Below, piece after piece: positions 8,063 to 15,456 of a stretch of DNA of 17,202 nucleotides. The position numbers were made by a program, and so were the translations under genes. Source of the DNA: JBPOJN01 sp052033505 (GTDB lineage: Bacteria; UBA10199; JACPAL01; GCA-016699445); NCBI GenBank assembly GCA_052033505.1, contig JBPOJN010000008.1, positions 1 to 17,202 on the forward strand. Reading direction: 5' to 3'. How positions within the stretch are numbered: position 1 is the first letter of the stretch; each line of letters begins with the position of its first letter. The notes below the pieces were generated by a model that had not been told where the DNA came from, searched no databases, and worked only from the letters and a program-made list of their open reading frames with translations.

Positions 8063-11000
8063 TGCGCATCCTCGGTGTAGGCGATGCAGATCATCGTCCA
8101 GGTCGCGCTCGCCGGGGACGGCGTGTTCGTGATGTCAAAGCGCATGGCTTCGTTCGCGACGAAGGTCGCCGTACCGCCGCTGACGTTCGTATATCCCGGG
8201 GTCGAATCGCAAGTATCCCAGGCGGTGGAAACTGCCGTGCCGCCGCCGTCTTCGACCTGATAGGTCGGAGCCGTACCGCCGCCGAAAGACGCCGAATAAC
8301 ATGACGTCTGGGTTACGGTCGCGGCCTTCGGAAAAATGAACATCGGCACGTCGTCGTCGGTCGCGGCCGCATTTTCGATGTTGATACACTTGACCTGACG
8401 GTAAGGGATTACGCGTTTAGCCGCTCCGTAATACACCAACTGATCGTCCGTCGTATCCACGGCGATTTCTCCGGCAGCATCCACCGTCGGCGCGGAACCA
8501 TTGGGCACGGCCAAGCTTCCGCTGCCGCTGAAGGTATGAGCTCCGGTCCAAGAAGGGCTGAAAGATTGATCGACCGCGACGTCATTCGCATTGGAGGTAA
8601 TACCCGTTCCTGCACCTACAGCGAGCGTCGGCGTCGAACCTTCGGTGGAGACGTCGCCTGTGAGACCATTTCCAGCCGTGATCGTCGCGACGTAATTTCC
8701 GGTCGTGTCGGTACCGAGGGCTACTGAGTCCGCCTGGATCGTAAACGCGCCGGCATTCGAAATATCGACGTCGCCTGAAGGATTCACGGACGTCGCGACG
8801 TTGGAATCGTTGCCGACCAAGATATTACCGTCGGCCAAAGCGGCGAGCTTACTGTAAGCGATGGCGGCTGAAGCACTGATGTCGATATTCGCAATATCTC
8901 CGTCCTTGATCGCGGTCGTGGTGATTTTATCTGTTCCGATCGTGGGATTCGGATACGTACCTGTCAAATCCCCACCGGCATTGCCCCCGGGGGTGACTCC
9001 CGTAATCAGCGTATTGCTTGCGGCGGTTAACCGGCCTTGTTGATCTACGGTAAACGCCCCAACGTGGGTTGCATCTCCGTACGAGGCAGGTGTCACCGCA
9101 GTATCCGCTAGATTTAATGTGACGCCACCCGACGCGCCGCCGCCCGAAAGCCCCGTGCCCGCCGTCACTCCCGTGATGTCGCCGCCGGTCGGAGAGGACC
9201 AACTGAGAGCCCCCGAACCATCGGTAGTCAGGACTTGGCCGTTGGCGCCGTCATCGACGGGCAGCGTGAGCGTGTAGTTGGCGGAAATGTCAGGAACCTG
9301 GATCAAGGCCGTATGGCTCTGATCAACGCCGTCGACCAAGGTCAACGCATTCGCACGCAACGTCGTAAACGTACCTGCCGCCGGCGTCGTGCCGCCGATG
9401 ATAGAATTATCGACCGTCCCTCCGCTGATCGTGAGATCGTCGTTGATTTGGGCGTCGGTCAAAGCCGCCGTGTTGCTGACGTCGGCGGCTACGATCGTAC
9501 CGTCGGTAATTTCACTCGAGTCGATGGAAGCTCCCAGTTTCGAGACGTTCACCGAGAGAGCGGCATCATTCACCGACCCTCCGGCGCCGACCGTGATCGT
9601 GTCCGACACTTGCGCATCGGTAAACGTCCCCGAAGTAATATCGGAAGCCGCATGCGTATGCACGGCCGCGGCGGCACCCACATCACCGGGTACGGCTCCC
9701 GCCTTGCTGATCTTCGTCCAAGCGATGGCGGCAGTGGCATTAATATCGGCATTAACAATGGCTCCGTCGGTGATTTCGGAAGAATCGATCGAAGAACCGA
9801 GTAAAGAGACGTTCGCCGAGAGTCTCGCATCATCCAGAGTACCGCTGGCGATATTAGAAGCGTTCAAATTAGTGATATTCGGCCCATCGGCCGTCAGCGT
9901 CACAGCGCCGGAAGCACCGCCTCCGGTGAGCCCTGCCCCCGCCGTGACCGACGTGATGTCGCCCGTAACCGGTGTCGACCAGCTCAAAACACCCGATCCA
10001 TTCGTCGTCAGAACCTGGCCCGCACCTCCCTCATCCACGGGCAATGTCAGCGTGTAGTCGCCCGCGATGTCAGGCAATTGGATCGTAGCAACATTTCCCT
10101 GATCGACCGGATCCATAAAACTCAAAGAGGTCTCGATCTGCAAGGTCGTAAACTTGCCCTCAGCGGGCGTGATCCCGCCGATCACGGTGTCATTGATCGC
10201 ACCGTCATCGATCGTAAGATTGTTAACGACTTGGGTGTCGGTGATGGCTGCCGTATTACTGATGTCATCCGTGGTGATCGTGCCATCGGTGATTTCACTG
10301 GAGTCGATAGAAGCTCCCAACTTCGAGACGTTCGCGGAAAGCGCTGCATCATTCACCGACCCCGCGGCACCCACCGTGATCGTGTCGGAGACCTGGGCAT
10401 CCGTAAAACTTCCAGAAGTAATATCGGAAGCGGCATGCGTGTGCGACGCGGCGGCGGCACCCACGTCTGAAGCCGTGGCACCCGTCTTGTCGATCTTCGT
10501 CCACGCGATCGCGGCCGTCGCATTTACATCGGCATTCACGATCGATCCATCGGTGATTTCCGAAGAATCAATCGCAGAGCCTAATAAAGACACGTTCGCC
10601 GAGAGACGCGCGTCATTTAAAGTTCCGCTCGCAACATTCGAAGCGTTGAGATCGGTAATATTCGGCCCGTCCGCGGTCAGCGTTACGTCTCCCGAAACCC
10701 CTCCACCCGTGAGTCCTGCGCCGGCCGTCACTCCCGTGATATCACCCACGCCTCCCGGAGAAGACCAAGACAACACGCCAGAGCCATTCGTTGTCAAAAG
10801 TTGCCCCGAAGTCCCGTCGTCGACTGGCAGAGTTAACGTATAGTCTGCGGCAATATCCGGAACTTGAATCGTAACGGTATTGCTTTGGTCGGCGCTGTCG
10901 ACCAAGGTCAAACCGTCAGCCTGCAAGGCCGTAAACGTACCTGCCGCCGGCGTCGTGCCACCGATGATAGAATTATCGACCGTCCCTCCGCTGATCGTGA

Positions 11001-13050
11001 GATCGTTATCGACTTCGGCATTCGAAACGACGGAACCGCCAGCGACCAAGTCGGAAGCCGTTAATGTGTCGGAAACTTGGGCATCCGTAATACCAGCCGT
11101 ACCGCTGATATCGGTCGTCGTGATCGCGCCGTCGGTGATTTCAGCCGAATCGATAGAGGATCCCAGCAAGGAGACGTTGGCCGAAAGGCGCGCGTCATTC
11201 ACGGTGCCGGTGGCGATGTTCGATGCGTTTAAATTCGTAATGTTCGGACCGTCCGCGGCCAGGCTTACGTCGCCTGAAGCCCCACCGCCGCTTAAACCCG
11301 CTCCCGCCGTCACTCCCGTGATATCACCGCCTCCACCGGCCGAAGGAGACGTCCACGACAGAATGCCCGAACCATCCGTCGTCAACATCTGGCCCGAGGT
11401 TCCGTCATCCACGGGAAACAGAAGCGTATAATTCGCCGCCAAATCGGGAGCCTGAATCGTAACCACATGGCTTTGATTGACACTGTCCAACAAAGACAAT
11501 CCCACATTCGCACGTAAACTCGTAAACGTACCAGAAGCCGGCGTCGTGCCTCCGATGGCGGAATTATCGATCGGCGTTCCCGTAATCACTCCCCCGCTGA
11601 TCGTCAGATCATTATTGATCTGAGCATCCGTCAGAGCCGCCGTGCCGCTGATATCGGCCGCCGTGATGGTGCCGTCCGTGATTTCGCTGGAATCGATGGA
11701 AGCTCCCAGTTTCGAAACGTTCGCCGACAGAGCGGAGTCATTCACCGATCCGGACGCGCCGACGGTGATTGTATCGGACACCTGTGCATCGGTGAAACTT
11801 CCGGATGTGATATCGGAGGCCGCGTGCGCATGCGAGGCAGCTGCAGCCCCAACATCGGAAGCGGTGGCTCCGGTTTTATTGATCTTCGTCCATGCGATCG
11901 CCGCACCGGCATTGATATCGACGTTCGTGATCTCGCCGTCTAAAATCGCCGCCGAAGTCACCTTACCCGTACCGATCGTGGGATTGGGATAAGTGCCCGT
12001 CAAATCACCACCGGCCGATCCACCGGGCGCGACACCGGAAACCGTGGTATTACCCGCCGCCGTGAGACGGCCTTGGGCATCGACCGTAAATGTCCCGACC
12101 TGCGTCGCACTCCCATAACTCCCGGGCGTGACTGCTGTGTTCGCAAGGGTCAGAGTCACGTCACCCGAAGTTCCGCCGCCGCTCAACCCCGTACCGGCCG
12201 CGACACCTGTAACATCCCCGCTTCCCGCCGGAGACGTCCAAGACAGGATTTTCGAACCATCCGTCGTCAACACCTGTCCGGAAGTGCCGTCGTCGGCGGG
12301 CAAGGTCCAAACCACATTCGCCGGCACCGTATCCGGGGCCTTCCAGCCCACATATTCACCGCCGGTTAAATCCTGAAAGCGCATCTCCGACGTTTCGCCG
12401 GGATTCACTCCGAAGGCTTGCAAGACCAATCCATCTGCAGTTGTGGGGTCGATCAACAGGTTCGTGAACGTACCTGCCGCCGGCGTCGTGGCGCCGATCA
12501 CGGAATTGTTGATCGTGCCGCCGCTCACCGTCAGTTCATTCACCGTTACGGACGAAAAATTCTGAGTGGAATTGATGGAAATGACGCCGTTACTGTTCGT
12601 AAAGCCAGAGCCAACGCCCTCGTCGGACAACTTCAAAGCGACCGAGGCTGTATCGGCGTGTCCGGCCTCTTCCGCAAAATCCGATTTCAACGCATAGGGC
12701 ACGGCCGACAATTCAATACGAGGACTGAAGTCCTCTCCGTCGCAATTCAGCCCCAAAAAAATTCGGCTGGGGAGCGTTTTAGAAACCGGAAAATCGTCTC
12801 CCCCTAACAACAGGCTAAACAAGCCCTCTTCGACGTCAACGGTGTCGGCATGCTGCCAGAAGGCATCACCACCTTCGACCGTTTCGTAAAAACCGAATTG
12901 ACAAGTTACCGCCCCTGTCACCGGCCCGTCTTCCGTGACCAGATAGCCTTGAAGACTGATGGATTGGGAGTTCGACCAAAGAGGATGCGCCCAGAAAAGC
13001 GAAAACAGGCTTGAAAAAAAGAATGCGACCCAGAAGCAGCAATTTTTCAT
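8059..13050 (-). CDS. Giant exported tail-fibre-like modular repeat protein
   Basis: A 1663-residue product from ATG 13048-13050, chosen because it gives a clean signal peptide (MKNCCFWVAFFFSSLFSLFW) with GGGG 11 nt upstream; an in-frame ATG at 13099-13101 would add 17 residues but has no ribosome binding site. Residues about 30-125 form the N-terminal domain seen in many bacterial surface proteins, ending PRIELSAVPYALKS. Residues about 180-1500 are repeats: GD[VI]T-[GS]-V-x-AG-x-GL-[ST]-GGG starts near 278, 575, 769, 1030 and 1290, each preceded by LPVDDG-x-SGQVLTTDGSG-type and IGGTTPAAGTF-type segments. Such segments and the SHTHAASD motifs (three HxH sites, near 407, 870 and 1131) resemble phage long tail fibres. 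Residues about 1527-1663 form a C-terminal domain (DQLVYYGAAKRVIPY, four or five Cys). There is no S74 peptidase and there are no phage genes nearby. A trimeric surface fibre or adhesin is the likely role. It is the first gene of the exported operon. Confidence 0.82.
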   Translation of the reverse strand: MKNCCFWVAFFFSSLFSLFWAHPLWSNSQSISLQGYLVTEDGPVTGAVTCQFGFYETVEGGDAFWQHADTVDVEEGLFSLLLGGDDFPVSKTLPSRIFLGLNCDGEDFSPRIELSAVPYALKSDFAEEAGHADTASVALKLSDEGVGSGFTNSNGVISINSTQNFSSVTVNELTVSGGTINNSVIGATTPAAGTFTNLLIDPTTADGLVLQAFGVNPGETSEMRFQDLTGGEYVGWKAPDTVPANVVWTLPADDGTSGQVLTTDGSKILSWTSPAGSGDVTGVAAGTGLSGGGTSGDVTLTLANTAVTPGSYGSATQVGTFTVDAQGRLTAAGNTTVSGVAPGGSAGGDLTGTYPNPTIGTGKVTSAAILDGEITNVDINAGAAIAWTKINKTGATASDVGAAAASHAHAASDITSGSFTDAQVSDTITVGASGSVNDSALSANVSKLGASIDSSEITDGTITAADISGTAALTDAQINNDLTISGGVITGTPIDNSAIGGTTPASGTFTSLRANVGLSLLDSVNQSHVVTIQAPDLAANYTLLFPVDDGTSGQMLTTDGSGILSWTSPSAGGGGDITGVTAGAGLSGGGASGDVSLAADGPNITNLNASNIATGTVNDARLSANVSLLGSSIDSAEITDGAITTTDISGTAGITDAQVSDTLTASDLVAGGSVVSNAEVDNDLTISGGTVDNSIIGGTTPAAGTFTALQADGLTLVDSADQSNTVTIQVPDIAADYTLTLPVDDGTSGQLLTTNGSGVLSWSSPGGVGDITGVTAGAGLTGGGVSGDVTLTADGPNITDLNASNVASGTLNDARLSANVSLLGSAIDSSEITDGSIVNADVNATAAIAWTKIDKTGATASDVGAAAASHTHAASDITSGSFTDAQVSDTITVGAAGSVNDAALSANVSKLGASIDSSEITDGTITTDDISNTAAITDTQVVNNLTIDDGAINDTVIGGITPAEGKFTTLQIETSLSFMDPVDQGNVATIQLPDIAGDYTLTLPVDEGGAGQVLTTNGSGVLSWSTPVTGDITSVTAGAGLTGGGASGAVTLTADGPNITNLNASNIASGTLDDARLSANVSLLGSSIDSSEITDGAIVNADINATAAIAWTKISKAGAVPGDVGAAAAVHTHAASDITSGTFTDAQVSDTITVGAGGSVNDAALSVNVSKLGASIDSSEITDGTIVAADVSNTAALTDAQINDDLTISGGTVDNSIIGGTTPAAGTFTTLRANALTLVDGVDQSHTALIQVPDISANYTLTLPVDDGANGQVLTTDGSGALSWSSPTGGDITGVTAGTGLSGGGASGGVTLNLADTAVTPASYGDATHVGAFTVDQQGRLTAASNTLITGVTPGGNAGGDLTGTYPNPTIGTDKITTTAIKDGDIANIDISASAAIAYSKLAALADGNILVGNDSNVATSVNPSGDVDISNAGAFTIQADSVALGTDTTGNYVATITAGNGLTGDVSTEGSTPTLAVGAGTGITSNANDVAVDQSFSPSWTGAHTFSGSGSLAVPNGSAPTVDAAGEIAVDTTDDQLVYYGAAKRVIPYRQVKCINIENAAATDDDVPMFIFPKAATVTQTSCYSASFGGGTAPTYQVEDGGGTAVSTAWDTCDSTPGYTNVSGGTATFVANEAMRFDITNTPSPASATWTMICIAYTEDAQ
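9170..12240 (-). repeat. Internal coding repeat modules of the tail-fibre-like gene
   Basis: Five copies of a module begin near 12219, 11328, 10746, 9963 and 9183 on the minus strand, marked by GDITGVTAGAGLSGGG-like segments. Spacings are about 891, 582, 783 and 780 bp, so two consecutive units share almost the same length, while one lacks and one carries extra submodules. Two blocks reading GGDLTGTYPNPTIGT, one near each end of the array, frame the shorter modules. Divergence at DNA level is substantial, so recent slippage alone does not explain it. Confidence 0.85.
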
Positions 13051-13339
13051 AAAAAGCTGTACCCCGCAGCTTAGGTAAGAAAATCGCCTGGTAGTTTTCA
13101 TATCGAGACAATAAATATACTTTATATCTCAATAAGTTGCATAAGCAAAACCCGTGATTTTTATCAATTTAATCAAATAAATAACTAAAGTTTTTAAAAC
13201 ATAATAATATCAACCTATTGTATTTATAAATATCAAGAGAATCGTTTTTAACCTGAAAACTCCCTCCTTTCTATCGACCTAAAAACCCGCCTAACACTCC
13301 ACAAGCCGACCCCATTCCCTCTTAAGCATGTGAAATGCC
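13051..13339. other. AT-rich intergenic region between the exported operon and rplM
   Basis: No gene is visible. Roughly 13100-13260 is strikingly A+T rich against GC-rich neighbours, with runs such as TTTATATCTC and AATAAATAAC. It lies between two divergently transcribed units and holds the candidate minus-strand promoter. Such DNA is typical for curved upstream regions or binding by nucleoid proteins; neither can be shown here. Nothing is recognised in 13261-13339. Confidence 0.6.
13121..13148 (-). promoter_or_regulatory. Candidate promoter of the exported three-gene operon
   Basis: In the AT-rich gap, TTGCTT (13148-13143) and TATAAA (13126-13121) on the minus strand are 16 bp apart. Transcription would start near 13114, leaving a ~64-nt leader before ATG 13048-13050, which agrees with the chosen start. 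AT-rich DNA gives many chance -10 matches, so this is tentative. Confidence 0.35.
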
Positions 13340-13368
13340 TTGACAGTCGAGGGCACTCTCCCTAAGTT
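13340..13368 (+). promoter_or_regulatory. Promoter of rplM-rpsI
   Basis: TTGACA (13340-13345) matches the sigma-70 -35 consensus exactly; TAAGTT (13363-13368) follows after 17 bp as the -10. The start would fall near 13375, giving a ~28-nt leader, too short for a structured L13 autoregulatory site. GGA at 13394-13396, six bases before the ATG at 13403, is the ribosome binding site. Confidence 0.75.
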
Positions 13369-13402
13369 GCGCCGCTCTTTCTCTTAAGAAATTGGAATCT
13401 TT

Positions 13403-13834
13403 ATGCAAAAAAGCACTCTCGCCACGGAACAAACGACCGAACGCCGTTGGGTCATCGTCGATTTAGACGGCAAAGTCTTAGGACGCGCCGCGACGCGCAT
13501 CGCCGATCTCCTGCGCGGACGCGCCAATGTGCGCTATACGCCTCACGTCGATACAGGCGATTTCGTGGTCGCGATCAACGCCTCCAAGATGCGCCTCACG
13601 GGCAAAAAACTGGAAGACAAGATTTACTACAGGCACACGGGTTTCCGCGGCGGCATCAAGCAAATCACCGCCGGCCAGCTCATGGACAAAGACCCGACGG
13701 CCGTCATCATCAAAGCGGTCAAAGGCATGCTGCCGAAGAATAAAATGCAGGACCATTTGCTGAAAAAGCTGAAAGTCTACGCCACGGCGGAACATCCCCA
13801 CACGGCGCAACAGCCCAAAACTCTCGCTCTCTAG
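13403..13834 (+). CDS. rplM: Large-subunit ribosomal protein uL13
   Basis: Ribosomal protein L13, 143 residues, the normal length; it binds 23S rRNA early in 50S assembly. Diagnostic segments are WVIVDLDGKVLGRAATRIA (16-34), a central YRHTGFRGG and the family signature KAVKGMLPKNKMQDHLLKKL (103-122), followed by VYATAEHPH. It starts the conserved rplM-rpsI pair, with rpsI 25 bp downstream. A sigma-70-like promoter at 13340-13368 drives it. No oddities. Confidence 0.98.
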   Translation: MQKSTLATEQTTERRWVIVDLDGKVLGRAATRIADLLRGRANVRYTPHVDTGDFVVAINASKMRLTGKKLEDKIYYRHTGFRGGIKQITAGQLMDKDPTAVIIKAVKGMLPKNKMQDHLLKKLKVYATAEHPHTAQQPKTLAL

Positions 13835-13859
13835 CGCTTACTTTTAAGGAACTTAAATT

Positions 13860-14267
13860 ATGACCGCAGCCAAAGCCGCCCCTAAAAAAATTCCGACCAT
13901 CGGCAAACGCAAGACCTCGATCGCGCGCATTTACATGAAACCCGGTCAAGGCACGATCCAGGTCAATGACCGCGCGTTCCCGGATTATTTCGGACGCGAG
14001 GCGCATCGTTACTTGGTCATGCAGCCTTTGGACGTGACGGGTACGACCGGTCAGTACGACGTTGAAGCCTCGATTTTCGGCGGCGGTCCCGCCGGCCAGG
14101 CCGACGCGCTCAAATACGCGATCGCCAAGTCACTGCTGCGCGCCAACCCCGAGTTCCGCAAATCTCTCAAGAACGCCGGTCTCCTGACCCGCGATTCGCG
14201 TATCGTCGAACGTAAGAAATACGGCCGGCGCGGTGCGCGTCGTCGTTCTCAATACAGCAAGCGTTAA
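13860..14267 (+). CDS. rpsI: Small-subunit ribosomal protein uS9
   Basis: Ribosomal protein S9, 135 residues. Its basic C-terminal tail reaches the tRNA anticodon loop in the P site. Seen are GKRKTSIARIYMKPGQG (15-31), the central GGGPAGQADALKYAIAKSLL (73-92), and the signature LTRDSRIVERKKYGRRGARR. The tail ends SQYSKR where most species have QFSKR, a mild substitution that keeps the terminal Lys-Arg. AAGGAA lies 7 nt before the ATG. Transcription continues from rplM; a 119-nt imperfect hairpin follows 5 bp after the stop. Confidence 0.98.
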   Translation: MTAAKAAPKKIPTIGKRKTSIARIYMKPGQGTIQVNDRAFPDYFGREAHRYLVMQPLDVTGTTGQYDVEASIFGGGPAGQADALKYAIAKSLLRANPEFRKSLKNAGLLTRDSRIVERKKYGRRGARRRSQYSKR

Positions 14268-14272
14268 ACCAC

Positions 14273-14391
14273 GGTTGAGCATAAAGCTCCATCTGCGGCG
14301 TTGGATGGCTCGTCCGTTCCTCGACGTACAGGAAGTACGCCTGCGTCACGCCCTCACCATCCGCCTTGCATCTGGACCTTTCTCCTCAACC
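14273..14391 (+). repeat. 119-nt imperfect hairpin element between rpsI and argC (possible terminator or mobile-type repeat)
   Basis: The left arm 14273-14308 and the right arm 14357-14391 are imperfect reverse complements. Paired blocks, in order, are GGTTGAG/CTCAACC, AAAG/CTTT, TCCA/TGGA, TGC/GCA and GGATGG/CCATCC, separated by small symmetric internal loops. The apex contains a further CGTAC-AGGAA-GTACG stem-loop at 14325-14339. Conserved words such as CCTTGCATCTGGAC and GTACAGGAAGTAC recall an intergenic repeat I remember from many deltaproteobacteria, where one strand starts GTCCAGATGCAAGG. The position directly after rpsI suggests termination or processing of the ribosomal transcript, but there is no U-tract. 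No second copy is seen in the window. Confidence 0.75.
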
Positions 14392-14400
14392 TCATTATAA
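14375..14400 (+). promoter_or_regulatory. Weak candidate promoter of argC
   Basis: TGGACC at the right foot of the hairpin (14373-14378) and TATAAG (14396-14401) are 17 bp apart and match the -35/-10 at 4 of 6 and 5 of 6 bases. The start would lie only a few bases before the argC ATG at 14413, leaving little room for a ribosome binding site (AAGAGA, 8 nt upstream). Read-through from rpsI is the alternative. Confidence 0.25.
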
Positions 14401-14412
14401 GAGATTTTCCTT

Positions 14413-15456
14413 ATGAAAAAATTACGCGTTGGGATCATTGGAGCCACTGGCTATACGGGTATGGAGTTGCTGCGCCTTCTGTTGCGCCATCCTCAGGTCG
14501 AAATCACGTTGGCCACCTCCGAGAAACAGGCCGGGAAAAAAGTTTCGGACGCGTTTCCGTTTTTGATCGATGAAACGGACCTAGTTTTGACCGAAGCTCA
14601 AGACGAAGAGGTCATCAAACATTGCGACATGGCTTTCTCATGCCTCCCTCACGGCAAGGCGATGACTCATGTTGCGGCTTGGAGAAAAGCGGGGCTTAAA
14701 GTCGTCGATCTTTCGGCGGATTTTCGTCTGGCGTCCGAAGAGGATTATAAAATTTGGTATGGGGCTCATACCGAAACTCAACTTCTGAAAGAAGCCATAT
14801 ACGGCCTTCCGGAATTGAACCGTGAGAAAATCAAAAAGGCGTCCCTCGTGGCGAATCCCGGATGCTATCCGACGGGCGCGATTTTAAGCCTCACGCCTTT
14901 GCTCACGAAAAAAATGATCGACCCCACTTCGATCATTATCGACTCCAAATCCGGCGTCTCCGGCGCAGGCCGAAGCGCGAGCGTCGACTCGCTCTTTAGC
15001 GAAGTAAACGACTCCGTACACGCCTATAAAGTCGGCACGCACCGCCATACCGGCGAGATCGAGCAGGCCCTCGCTTGGGCCACCGGCGGCAAAGTCACGA
15101 TCTCGTTCACGCCACATTTGATGCCTATGGACAGAGGCATTCTCACGACCATTTACGCGAGGGCGACCTCCAAGAAAAGCACGCCTGAACTTTTAAAAAC
15201 TTTAAAAGACTCTTATGCCGACGAACGCTTCGTCAAAATCCTGCCCGAAGGAAAACTGCCAAAAACCAAAGACACCAGAGGCACGAACCTCTGCCTGATC
15301 GGCGGCCTTTATGATCCGCGCACGGACCGTTACGTAGTCATCGCCGCGATCGACAACTTGCTCAAAGGAGCGTCTTCACAGGCGGTGCAGAATATGAATT
15401 TGATGTCGGGCTTCGAAGAAGCGACGGGGATTGCCCACCTGCCGCTGGTTCCCTAG
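14413..15456 (+). CDS. argC: N-acetyl-gamma-glutamyl-phosphate reductase
   Basis: Enzyme of arginine synthesis, 347 residues, reducing N-acetylglutamyl phosphate to the semialdehyde with NADPH in the cytoplasm. The nucleotide-binding start is VGIIGATGYTGMELLRLL (6-23). The catalytic cysteine is Cys151 in NPGCYPTGA (148-156). SKSGVSGAGR (178-187) and HRHTGEIEQ (220-228) with the active-site histidine follow, and the end DNLLKGASSQAVQNMNLM is typical. These place it in the longer (type 1) ArgC group. It is the only arginine gene here. The stop TAG lies inside CTAG, which on the other strand is the stop of cobA-hemD, so the two genes converge with a 4-bp overlap. Confidence 0.97.
   Translation: MKKLRVGIIGATGYTGMELLRLLLRHPQVEITLATSEKQAGKKVSDAFPFLIDETDLVLTEAQDEEVIKHCDMAFSCLPHGKAMTHVAAWRKAGLKVVDLSADFRLASEEDYKIWYGAHTETQLLKEAIYGLPELNREKIKKASLVANPGCYPTGAILSLTPLLTKKMIDPTSIIIDSKSGVSGAGRSASVDSLFSEVNDSVHAYKVGTHRHTGEIEQALAWATGGKVTISFTPHLMPMDRGILTTIYARATSKKSTPELLKTLKDSYADERFVKILPEGKLPKTKDTRGTNLCLIGGLYDPRTDRYVVIAAIDNLLKGASSQAVQNMNLMSGFEEATGIAHLPLVP

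Noticed and set aside
9389..10843. Long plus-strand open frames (222 and 229 codons) with repeated sequence, looking like a second repeat protein
   Set aside because: They are the antisense of the fibre-gene repeats and inherit the periodicity. They have no export signal or ribosome binding site.
9170..12240. Repeated blocks considered as a CRISPR array or satellite
   Set aside because: The units are hundreds of bases long, in frame, diverged at third positions and encode continuous protein.
8059..13101. Prophage or tailocin remnant suggested by the fibre-like repeats
   Set aside because: No other phage gene is near; the protein has a signal peptide, and the flanks are ribosomal, histidine and heme genes.
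13369..13402. L13 autoregulatory leader RNA
   Set aside because: The predicted leader is only about 28 nt and forms no evident structure.
14167..14573. Small open frames on both strands inside the rpsI-argC gap
   Set aside because: They run through the hairpin element and into rpsI or argC. Such frames are commonly created by this kind of repeat.
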